In this document: positions 15,833 through 22,455 of the stretch, piece by piece
Position numbering within the stretch: the stretch's first letter is position 1
Layout: each line of letters begins with the position of its first letter
Assembly (NCBI GenBank): GCA_903858595.1
Contig: CAIOJL010000167.1
Location: forward strand, 1 to 33,701
DNA length: 33,701 bases
Reading direction: 5' to 3'
Origin: an uncultured Spartobacteria bacterium
Lineage (GTDB): Bacteria; Verrucomicrobiota; Verrucomicrobiia; Chthoniobacterales; UBA6821
The notes under the pieces: model-generated
Told to the model about the DNA's origin: nothing
The model's database searches: none
The model's input: the letters and a program-made list of their open reading frames with translations, nothing else
Translations under genes and position numbers: made by a program

Positions 15833-16432
15833 TTATGATTTTTCTGAGAGTGCGTCACCAATCAGATGGAGGATTTCCTTGCGCCCCTGCTGGTCCTTGG
15901 AAGAGCTCAGCACATGGGCGGGCTCCTCCTCGGTGATCTCGCGCATGCTGAGCAGGAAAGTCTCGATGTTTTTCTGGACAGCCCCCTTGGAGAGCGCGTC
16001 TGTCTTGGTAAAGGCTAGAATCAGAGGCAGGCCGCATCCCACCATCCAGTTCAGGAATTCCAGATCGAGAGTCTGGGGGCTCAGCCGGGAATCGATCAGC
16101 ACGAAGGTTCCGCGGAGATTGGGCCTGTGCTGCAGATAGTCCGCGACGAAGGCACTGAATTTACCCCGATCCTTCTTGCCAACCTTCGCGTAGCCGTAGC
16201 CGGGCAGATCGACCAGATTCCAGGTGTTGTTGATGGTAAAGAAGTTGATCAGCTGCGTTTTGCCCGGGACTTGTGAGACCTTCGCCAGTCCCTGCGAGCG
16301 GGTCAGCATATTGATGAGCGACGATTTCCCGACATTCGAGCGGCCGATCAGCGCAAATTCTGGCAGGGCTGATTCAGGGCATGAGGCCAGATCAGGAGAG
16401 CTCGCCTTGAAGGTCGCGCTAAGGATCTTCAC
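15833..16432 (-). CDS. engB: Ribosome biogenesis GTPase EngB (YsxC/YihA)
   Basis: EngB is a small TRAFAC GTPase needed for late assembly of the 50S subunit. The 199-residue product has G1 GRSNVGKSS (30-38), the switch region VPGKTQLINFF, G3 DLPGYGYAK (75-83), G4 TKTD (142-145) and a G5-like SSSKDQQG. Length is normal. The start is GTG at 16432, overlapping the TGA of the DUF6172 gene as GTGA, which implies translational coupling. The next gene, rsgA, also acts in ribosome maturation, so the operon has a common theme. Confidence 0.95.
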   Translation of the reverse strand: MKILSATFKASSPDLASCPESALPEFALIGRSNVGKSSLINMLTRSQGLAKVSQVPGKTQLINFFTINNTWNLVDLPGYGYAKVGKKDRGKFSAFVADYLQHRPNLRGTFVLIDSRLSPQTLDLEFLNWMVGCGLPLILAFTKTDALSKGAVQKNIETFLLSMREITEEEPAHVLSSSKDQQGRKEILHLIGDALSEKS

Positions 16433-16746
16433 GTTTCCCGGCGATGATGAGGTGCCGAAGAAGATCTCTTCACCCTGTTTCCGGCAGAGGCCATGATCTC
16501 CACATAGACCTCAGCCCCACCCGCCTGAGCGACGACCTCGACAGCCTGCGGAACCTCGGGCAGTGGGATTAAGGCGGCTGTTACGCTGTCAGATCCCACC
16601 TTGCAGGCGAATTCCCAGACATCGAACTCCGGGAGCAATGTCTTCCGCCTCTCCCGCTTCACATACTTGGTGATCTCGAGCTTGATCGCATCGAGAACTC
16701 TCGGGTCTTTCTTGCCCGGAACATGGAGGGGGAAAGTTTTTTTCAT
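16429..16746 (-). CDS. DUF6172 family protein
   Basis: The 105-residue product begins MKKTFPLHVPGKKDPRVLDA and continues KYVKRERRKTLLPEFDVWEF, the pattern I know from the uncharacterised DUF6172 family (MKKTFxLxxPxxKxxRxxEA...KYxKRERRKxLPE). The end is basic (NRVKRSSSAPHHRRET). The function is unknown. The lysine/arginine-rich centre would suit nucleic-acid contact, but that is inference. It is the first gene of the engB-rsgA operon and overlaps engB by four bases, which hints at a link to ribosome assembly. Confidence 0.75.
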   Translation of the reverse strand: MKKTFPLHVPGKKDPRVLDAIKLEITKYVKRERRKTLLPEFDVWEFACKVGSDSVTAALIPLPEVPQAVEVVAQAGGAEVYVEIMASAGNRVKRSSSAPHHRRET

Positions 16747-16921
16747 CTTTTTTTGAGCCTAGCATAGAGACCCACATACGAGTGAGTTAAAAGCTGGAGT
16801 CGCTTGCCGGATTATCCCTTCCTTCGGTTAGGCTCTGGTGCGTCGCTCCCCAAACACTCCGCATTCAGTACGTGGCCAGGAGATGGGCCGGATAGAATTT
16901 GCGGTGCAAATACTGGGACTT
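16747..16921. other. Gap upstream of the DUF6172 gene
   Basis: No gene is seen here. It should contain the promoter of the DUF6172-engB-rsgA operon. A short hairpin TTTGC-GGT-GCAAA lies at about 16898-16910. Together with the inverted-repeat element to its right it makes a 335-base stretch without coding potential. Confidence 0.4.
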
Positions 16922-17082
16922 ATACCAATCACCATCAGAAATGACACTCTATGGCTGGTTTTTTTGGCGTGTATCAGTGTCGTCATAGCTCTGATTACCT
17001 GAAGGAAGCCATCTCTCTTCCTCCGCGCCACCCACTAACACTCCTTCGTCGCTAGAGTACCATTTCCTCCTGTGATTGGTAT
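16922..17082. mobile_element. MITE-like 161-bp inverted-repeat element
   Basis: ATACCAATCAC at 16922-16932 is repeated exactly inverted at 17072-17082. The match extends inward: GAAATG and ACTCTA recur at the same spacing in both arms, so 23 of 30 terminal bases agree (16922-16951 against 17053-17082). The interior has no open reading frame of note. This is the layout of a miniature inverted-repeat transposable element; flanking TA dinucleotides would fit a TA-targeting transposase such as IS630/Tc1 types, but that is inference. The right arm shares a base with the TAA stop of glgE, so the glgE transcript would run into a large foldback. Confidence 0.6.
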
Positions 17083-19022
17083 TATCTCCGAACTCGGAGG
17101 ATATGGGCTATCCTTTGGGACGGAGCCAAGGAGATGAAATTCCGGGCTCCATTCCATGTAAAGATTTCTCCAGTGAGGAGATCCTCAACCTGATACGGGG
17201 AATTGGGAGACAGGCCCAGATCCTTTGTCGGAACATCGATCCAGCCAGCTTGAGCGGTACGGAAGTCGGCGGTGACGATGACAAGGATCTGACTGGCTCC
17301 ATCGGCGCTCCACTTGCGGTAGCAAAGGATGGAGGGATTCTCGGATCCGAAGAAACCGAGATTGTTGGTCTGCTGAAGCGCTGCGTTCTCGAAGCGGATA
17401 GCATTGAGCCGGGTGATGAGAGGCTTGATGTTCCCCGAGGCATTCCAGTCACGCTGCTTGTACTGGTACTTCTCGGAGTCGAGGTACTCCTCGCGGCCAG
17501 GCAGGGCTGAATTCTCGCAGAGCTCGAATCCGCTGTAGATCCCGTAAACGCCGCTCAGCGTGGCGGAGAGCACTGCCCGGATCATGAAGGCCGGCCTCCC
17601 CCCTTCCTGTAGATAATGGGGGAGGATGTCTGGTGTGTTAGGGAAGAGATTAGGCCGGAAATACTCCCTCATCGGAGTGGCTGTCAGCTCGGTGAAGTAC
17701 TCGCGTAGTTCAGCGGGAGTATTACGCCAGGTGAAGTAGGTATAGCTCTGGGTGAAGCCGACCTTGGCCAGAGCCTGCATCATCTTGGGACGGGTGAAGG
17801 CCTCGCTTAGAAAGATGACATCAGTAAACCTGGCCTGCACTTCGGCGATCGCAAACTCCCAGAAGGCCACCGGCTTAGTGTGAGGGTTATCGACGCGGAA
17901 GATCCTCACCCCTCGCTCTGCCCAAAAAAGCAGAACATCGCGCAGTTCCTTCCACAGGGCCTTCCAATCGGGGTTGTGATAATCGAGCGGATAGACATCC
18001 TCGTATTTCTTCGGGGGGTTCTCCGCGTACTTGATCGTCCCATCTGGGCGATGAAAGAACCACTCTGGATGATCCTTCACATAGGGGTGATCGGGGGAGC
18101 AGTTCAGCGCGAAGTCGAGGGCGACCTCCATGCCGCGGGCCCTGATCTCGCCCAGCAGCCACTCGAAGTCGGCCATAGTACCGAGCTCCGGCTCAACGGC
18201 GCAATGGCCTCCGGCAGGACCTCCGATCGCATAAGGGACTCCTGGCTCTCCGGGTTGGCAGGTCAGAGAGTTATTAGCTCCCTTGCGAGCGGTGATGCCG
18301 ATGGGATGGATCGGAGGGAAATAGATAACATCGAATCCCATTGCCTTGGCATCGTCGACGCGGCCGAGACAATCGCGAAAGGTGGATCCGACTCCCGCCT
18401 TCCCCTCGGCGGAGCGGGGAAAAAACTCATACCAGGCAGCGAAGGCGGCACCAGGCCGATCCACGCGCACACTCTGATAAGGCTCATGAATAGTCGAGAG
18501 AGAACGGTCGGGCCATGCCCCCATGAGATCGGCAAGCTCTGGGTTCGAGGCCACGGCGAAGAGTGCAGCGGGGTCAGGGGCTTTCTCGAGAAGCTCGGCA
18601 TGGGCCGTGAGTTTCTTGGCGTCCGCGTGTTTTCCCGCGCGTTTGGCTGCGTGCTGCACGAGGGCAGCACCCTCCAAGGTCTCCGAAGAAAGGGAGGCAG
18701 CTCCCCCCTCGACCTTTTTGCTGATCTCCTCGACCCAGGAACCGAAAGCATCACCCCATGACTCGATAGTCCACTCCGTGAATCCGACCGAACCTGCCGG
18801 AAAACTGGCGCTCCAGCGATCCTCAGCGACAGGTGACATCGGGGATTCCTTCCATTTTTTGGTGCTGGCAGTGCGCCACTTCACCACGGCAAGCACCACG
18901 TCGTGTCCTTCCTTGAAGATATCGGCAAAAACCGTGATTTCTTCTCCTGGTGTGCGCTTGATCGGGTAAAGGCCTCCTTCGATCTGAGGCCAGAGATTCT
19001 CAATGACGACGGGTTGGAACAT
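17082..19022 (-). CDS. glgE: Alpha-1,4-glucan:maltose-1-phosphate maltosyltransferase
   Basis: GlgE (GH13_3) transfers maltosyl units from alpha-maltose 1-phosphate to the non-reducing ends of alpha-1,4-glucans, in the route TreS, Mak, GlgE, GlgB. The 646-residue product has the N-terminal beta domain (ENLWPQIEGGLYPIKRTPGE), a helical insert rich in Ala (about 110-165), and a GH13 barrel: VIYFPPIHPIG, VALDFALNCSPDHPY, FRVDNPHTKP with nucleophile D378 and FLSEAFTRP with acid/base E407. The 29-residue distance between the last two equals that in Streptomyces GlgE. ALDFALNCSPDHPYVK is diagnostic for this subfamily. No other glycogen gene is adjacent. It stands apart from the upstream kinase by 75 bases filled with repeats. 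Confidence 0.92.
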   Translation of the reverse strand: MFQPVVIENLWPQIEGGLYPIKRTPGEEITVFADIFKEGHDVVLAVVKWRTASTKKWKESPMSPVAEDRWSASFPAGSVGFTEWTIESWGDAFGSWVEEISKKVEGGAASLSSETLEGAALVQHAAKRAGKHADAKKLTAHAELLEKAPDPAALFAVASNPELADLMGAWPDRSLSTIHEPYQSVRVDRPGAAFAAWYEFFPRSAEGKAGVGSTFRDCLGRVDDAKAMGFDVIYFPPIHPIGITARKGANNSLTCQPGEPGVPYAIGGPAGGHCAVEPELGTMADFEWLLGEIRARGMEVALDFALNCSPDHPYVKDHPEWFFHRPDGTIKYAENPPKKYEDVYPLDYHNPDWKALWKELRDVLLFWAERGVRIFRVDNPHTKPVAFWEFAIAEVQARFTDVIFLSEAFTRPKMMQALAKVGFTQSYTYFTWRNTPAELREYFTELTATPMREYFRPNLFPNTPDILPHYLQEGGRPAFMIRAVLSATLSGVYGIYSGFELCENSALPGREEYLDSEKYQYKQRDWNASGNIKPLITRLNAIRFENAALQQTNNLGFFGSENPSILCYRKWSADGASQILVIVTADFRTAQAGWIDVPTKDLGLSPNSPYQVEDLLTGEIFTWNGARNFISLAPSQRIAHILRVRR

Positions 19023-19033
19023 GGGACGGCGGG

Positions 19034-19067
19034 AAAATTATGAAGAATGAGGGATGAATTATGAAGG
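19034..19067 (+). repeat. ATGAA-type dispersed repeat between glgE and the kinase gene
   Basis: AAAATTATGAAGAATGAGGG followed by ATGAATTATGAAGG. The same words GATGAGGGATGAATTATGAA recur at 22301-22320, upstream of the GNAT gene, so the two ends of the GNAT-larB gene chain carry copies of one repeat. Confidence 0.6.
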
Positions 19068-19095
19068 GCAATTCACAAGGATAAGTTAATATCCC

Positions 19096-19119
19096 GTTCA
19101 TCCCCTTGATCCCTGTGGA
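19096..19119 (+). repeat. Dispersed repeat, copy 2, entering the kinase 3' end
   Basis: GTTCATCCCCTTGATCCCTG is copy 2 of the repeat at 11142-11164. On the minus strand its CAGGGATCAAGGGGATGA encodes the last residues QGSRG and the TGA stop of the kinase gene. Confidence 0.6.
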
Positions 19120-20108
19120 TCATTAAGATTTGAAACAAGCGCCTCCAAGTCATTGAGGCGATCGTTGGGATGCAAAGAGGCGAGAGCTTCGCGGAGTCGG
19201 ATCATTGCGGGGGCCACGTGGGCACGAAACGCCAGCTTGCCACGATGAATACTCAGGAACCCATAGGCCCCAAGGGCCTGCATCAGTCGCTGGACAGCGC
19301 ATTGCCAGAAGATGCGCTCGAAATTCTCCCCAACGCCGGTCCCAGCCTTAGCCTGCAACTCACAATAATACATGAGTAAATCATTGCGCTCTTTACCAGA
19401 GATCTCCACGTAGGGATCACAAAGTAGCGAGGCGAGGTCATATTGAGCCAAACCCGGCCTCATCCCTTGGAAGTCAATAAAAACTGCCTCTCCGTTGCGG
19501 ATGAGTATGTTTTGGGATTGAAAATCACGGTGGACGAGTTGCCTTGGAAGTAAGGCTAGATCCGAGGCAAGCCCCCTCATGGCTTCACTTGAGAGCAGGG
19601 CGGAACGCTCTGTTGCCGCCACATCGAAGAGTTCTCCCAGACAATGCTGCGTGAAGTACTCCTGCTCCCAGCAATAGAGCCTTTCATCAAAAGCAAGCTG
19701 CAGATGAAGACCCTCCACATCCGTTGCATGGGATGGGATGCGATGGAGCAACGAAATGCCCCGGAGCACTGACTCATAGAGAGGACGACGTATTTCCCAG
19801 GGCTCGTTGCGGGTGGCCCAGAGATCCTGCTCACCAAGATCTTCCAGCCAGAGAAGGCCCTCTCCATCAGAGCGGGCAAGCACACGGGGAACCGGCACGC
19901 CATGGGAGGAGAGAAATTTCGCCATGGAAGCATAGTGTCTGTTCTCTTCCTTCTCTCCGAGATCCTGCACGAGGATGACGGAGCGCTCTGGGGAACTCAC
20001 ACGGAAGAAGTATCGGCTCGACCCGCCCTTCTCGATGGGTTGAAGAGATATCGGGGAAAATCTGGGCAGCTCGGCGGCCGTCTTTTCCAGCAGAGTTGTT
20101 TCGTTCAT
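19098..20108 (-). CDS. Aminoglycoside phosphotransferase-fold sugar kinase, AmgK-like
   Basis: The 336-residue product has the APH kinase fold: a glycine-rich loop region EKGGSSRYFFRV (26-37), LLWLEDLGEQDL (85-96), the catalytic loop LVHRDFQSQNILI with D195, and the metal-binding IDFQG with D212. IDFQ after HRDFxxxN is typical of AmgK, the anomeric kinase for N-acetylmuramate and N-acetylglucosamine, and of its relatives (COG3178). The preceding gene is a sugar-1-phosphate nucleotidyltransferase overlapping by one base (TGATG), as in amgK-murU pairs, so the likely job is salvage of cell-wall amino sugars to UDP-sugars. A GGAGG-type ribosome binding site lies upstream. The last residues and stop come from a dispersed repeat. 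The substrate is unproven. Confidence 0.72.
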   Translation of the reverse strand: MNETTLLEKTAAELPRFSPISLQPIEKGGSSRYFFRVSSPERSVILVQDLGEKEENRHYASMAKFLSSHGVPVPRVLARSDGEGLLWLEDLGEQDLWATRNEPWEIRRPLYESVLRGISLLHRIPSHATDVEGLHLQLAFDERLYCWEQEYFTQHCLGELFDVAATERSALLSSEAMRGLASDLALLPRQLVHRDFQSQNILIRNGEAVFIDFQGMRPGLAQYDLASLLCDPYVEISGKERNDLLMYYCELQAKAGTGVGENFERIFWQCAVQRLMQALGAYGFLSIHRGKLAFRAHVAPAMIRLREALASLHPNDRLNDLEALVSNLNDPQGSRG

Positions 20109-21076
20109 CAGAGCACCCCTCCCTTGTGTTCTCCGGCAACAAAGTTTCTACCGCTCACGATACAGCCATCGAGACGCGCCTCGGATTCGATCACAGATCC
20201 CGGCCAGATCACGGAATCTTTCAAGACCGCTCCACTTCGCACGACGGCTCCCGGACCGACAGCCACCATACCCTCGAGTTTGACTCCAGATTCCACAATT
20301 GCCTCGGAATGGATCATGAGCGGCCATTCAGAATCGTGAAGATAGCCAGGGCGACTTAGCGGATTAGCCAACAGACGGTGAGCCTCCAGATAGGCGCTCG
20401 GAGTACCAAGATCCATCCAGAATCCATCCCTCACCAGCAGACCTCCGATTTCTTCACCAGATCGCATCGCTTGAATCAAGGCATCGATGATCGAATAAGG
20501 CCCCTCATCCGGAATCCAGTCAAAGATCCTCGGCTCAAAAACTGCGATCCCGGAATAGACAGTCAATTCATCCAGGTTCTTACCTAGCGCTCCCCTGAGA
20601 TCGAGCACGCGGCCGGAGGTCTTGTCAAAGTTCACATTGGCGACACCTCCACCCTCGCTTGGCCTCAGCAAGAGCGTTGCCAAGGCGCCGGAGGATGTGT
20701 GAATGCTCAGTAATTCAGCAAGGGGCAGATCAGCCAGGATGTCGCCGTTGTAGAGAAAGAAGGTCGATTCCCCCAATGCAGGACGGGCATTGCGGATGCC
20801 TCCTCCCGTGCCGAGCAGGAGCGGTTCATGAAAGAGACTCAGGGGTCGCTCACGATAGTGAGGATCCGTACCGAAGGCGGGTGTGAAGGCCTCCGGAAGA
20901 TGATGGGTATTGAGTGCAAGCTTCCCTATTCCTGCGGCAATCAGGCTATCCAGGGCGAAGTTCAGGAGCGGCTTGTGAAAGACCGGCACCAGCGGCTTGG
21001 GAAGAATCTCCGTCAGCGGCGCCAGCCGCGTTCCGAGTCCCGCGGCAAGAACGAATGCGGCGGGGACGCTACTCAT
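20108..21076 (-). CDS. Sugar-1-phosphate nucleotidyltransferase, MurU-like with beta-helix tail
   Basis: The 322-residue product begins with the nucleotidyltransferase signature VLAAGLGTRLAPLTEILPKP (9-28) and continues with GTGGGIRNA and FFLYNGDILADL, where the aspartate binds metal. The first 235 residues match MurU-like enzymes that make UDP-N-acetylmuramate from the 1-phosphate. The last 80 residues (IHSEAIVESGVKLEGMVAVG, then VVRSGAVLKDSVIWPGSVIE) are hexapeptide repeats of a left-handed beta helix, a part short MurU proteins lack. The partner kinase follows with TGATG overlap, and the preceding larB overlaps as ATGA. GDP-mannose or other NDP-sugar synthesis remains possible. A GGAGGAG stretch lies 11 bases before the ATG. 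Confidence 0.75.
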   Translation of the reverse strand: MSSVPAAFVLAAGLGTRLAPLTEILPKPLVPVFHKPLLNFALDSLIAAGIGKLALNTHHLPEAFTPAFGTDPHYRERPLSLFHEPLLLGTGGGIRNARPALGESTFFLYNGDILADLPLAELLSIHTSSGALATLLLRPSEGGGVANVNFDKTSGRVLDLRGALGKNLDELTVYSGIAVFEPRIFDWIPDEGPYSIIDALIQAMRSGEEIGGLLVRDGFWMDLGTPSAYLEAHRLLANPLSRPGYLHDSEWPLMIHSEAIVESGVKLEGMVAVGPGAVVRSGAVLKDSVIWPGSVIESEARLDGCIVSGRNFVAGEHKGGVL

Positions 21077-21795
21077 CCGAGATATTTCTCCTCCGTTTGT
21101 TTGCTCTTTTCAAGAAGTCTCAAAATGGCATCCGCTGCGCAGGCAGCCCCGAAGCCATTGTCGATATTCGTCACCGTGACTCCATTGGCGCAGCTGTTGA
21201 CCATGCCAAGCAGGGCGGTGAGACCTCCGAAACTGGCCCCATAACCGACACTCGTCGGCACCGCGATAACGGGAATCTCGACCAGACCAGCGACGGCGCT
21301 TGGAAGAGCACCTTCCATTCCCGCCACCACGATCAGGACTCCGCAGGCACGGATCCGATCGATTTCGTTAAGCAGGCGATGGATGCCTGCCACACCGACA
21401 TCATGAATCCTCTCCACTCGTCGCCCGAAGGCCTGTAGCGTGACCGCCGCCTCCTCCGCTACGGGCAGGTCGGAGGTGCCAGCGCAGAGGATGCCGACCA
21501 TCACGGATGAGTTATTCACCGGCGGCTTTCCGAGTGTCAGGCACCTGGCCCGCTCATGGTAGATGGCCGCGGTAAGCTGGGTTTGAACAACTTCCGCCTG
21601 GTCGACTGAAATCCGGGTGACCAGAACATGCCCCTCACGCCCGTGGATGGTGGAGGCGATCCGTGCTATCTCCACTGGAGTTTTCCCCTCGCCGAAAATC
21701 ACCTCGGCCCGACCGCAGCGCTCACGCCGAGTAGAATCGACACGGGCAAAACCCAAGTTCACAACTCCCTCCTGGGATGCCTCCTCACCGCTCAT
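21073..21795 (-). CDS. larB: Nickel-pincer cofactor biosynthesis protein LarB
   Basis: LarB carboxylates and hydrolyses nicotinic acid adenine dinucleotide to give pyridinium-3,5-biscarboxylic acid mononucleotide, the first step to the nickel-pincer cofactor of lactate racemase and related enzymes. The 240-residue product has a C-terminal domain related to PurE carboxylase with family hallmarks: LCAGTSDLPVAEEA, DVGVAGIHRLL, VVAGMEGALPSAVAGLV, VPTSVGYGASFGG and NIDNGFGAACAA. The length is near normal. It overlaps both neighbours by ATGA junctions, so it is firmly part of this chain. larC, larE and larA are not in the window. Confidence 0.92.
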   Translation of the reverse strand: MSGEEASQEGVVNLGFARVDSTRRERCGRAEVIFGEGKTPVEIARIASTIHGREGHVLVTRISVDQAEVVQTQLTAAIYHERARCLTLGKPPVNNSSVMVGILCAGTSDLPVAEEAAVTLQAFGRRVERIHDVGVAGIHRLLNEIDRIRACGVLIVVAGMEGALPSAVAGLVEIPVIAVPTSVGYGASFGGLTALLGMVNSCANGVTVTNIDNGFGAACAADAILRLLEKSKQTEEKYLG

Positions 21796-22289
21796 GAAAT
21801 CTCGTCAGCGGAAACAGGTCTCTTCTCATGGGGCGAGAAATAATAGCGCATCGGCACCATTCCGCTCTGTTTAAAGCCATGCTGCTCGTAGAAGGAACGG
21901 GCACCGTCCTCCAGCCTGTCGGTCAGGAGCGTGATACGCAGAAAATCCTTAGCCCTGGCATAACCTAGCGTATGCTCCAGCAGACGGCTCCCATAGCCCT
22001 GACCACGGTGATCCTTGTGAACCACAAGATCCTCTAGGATAAGCACAAATCCGCCCTCTGCCGTGCTGATGGTGATCAGCAGGTTGATCATCCCGATAAT
22101 TCGGGCTTGGTTACGCAGCACGAAGATTCTCCCACGGTTCGGTTGCTCCAGAATCAGCCGCAGGCCTCTCATCTGCTTTTCCCTATCCGGAATAAAATCC
22201 GCCTCTTGGAAAAAAAGATCGTAGAGCAGGTCGGCCAACTGGGGCAGATCGTCGGTCGTGGCCGGTTCTATGAAAAGTTGCTCGGGCAT
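21792..22289 (-). CDS. GNAT family N-acetyltransferase
   Basis: The 165-residue product has the GNAT fold. Motif A is VVHKDHRGQGYGSRLLEH, with the acetyl-CoA-binding RGQGYG at 95-100, preceded by the strand FVLILEDLV and followed by motif B (ARSFYEQHGFKQSGMVPMRY). Its acceptor cannot be read from sequence. It is the first gene of the GNAT-larB-nucleotidyltransferase-kinase chain and overlaps larB as ATGA. Acetylation of an amino sugar or of a peptide would suit the neighbours, but this is a guess. No ribosome binding site is visible at the ATG. Confidence 0.82.
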   Translation of the reverse strand: MPEQLFIEPATTDDLPQLADLLYDLFFQEADFIPDREKQMRGLRLILEQPNRGRIFVLRNQARIIGMINLLITISTAEGGFVLILEDLVVHKDHRGQGYGSRLLEHTLGYARAKDFLRITLLTDRLEDGARSFYEQHGFKQSGMVPMRYYFSPHEKRPVSADEIS

Positions 22290-22300
22290 CCGTAGGAAAG

Positions 22301-22336
22301 GATGAGGGATGAATTATGAAATATGAAGGATGAAAC
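22301..22336 (+). repeat. ATGAA-type dispersed repeat upstream of the GNAT gene
   Basis: GATGAGGGATGAATTATGAA is followed by ATATGAAGGATGAAAC. It shares GATGAATTATGAA with 19054-19066 and ATGAAAC with 11894-11900. Confidence 0.55.
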
Positions 22337-22338
22337 GA

Positions 22339-22404
22339 GGCCATGGGATGGCCGAGTTAGAGCCGCCGTAGGCGGACCCGAAGGGCGAGCCTCACGGGAG
22401 TGAG
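22339..22404. other. Cluster of three short hairpins between mutL and the GNAT gene
   Basis: Three perfect stems lie in a row: GGCCAT-GGG-ATGGCC (22339-22353), CCGCC-GTA-GGCGG (22363-22375) and CTCAC-GGGA-GTGAG (22391-22404). They lie 50 to 120 bases past the mutL stop on the minus strand and upstream of the GNAT gene's stop-to-start direction. They may end the mutL transcript or be a REP-like palindromic unit. The adjoining 22405-22455 holds nothing recognisable. Confidence 0.5.
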
Positions 22405-22455
22405 TGAGTACAATTATGAAGTCGGAAATAGGAGTCTGGGTAGCACTGTCATTCC

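Noticed and set aside
19098-20108. An aminoglycoside resistance gene
   Set aside because: The fold is shared, but the coupling to a sugar nucleotidyltransferase and the HRDFQSQN/IDFQG motifs fit sugar kinases of the AmgK type better.
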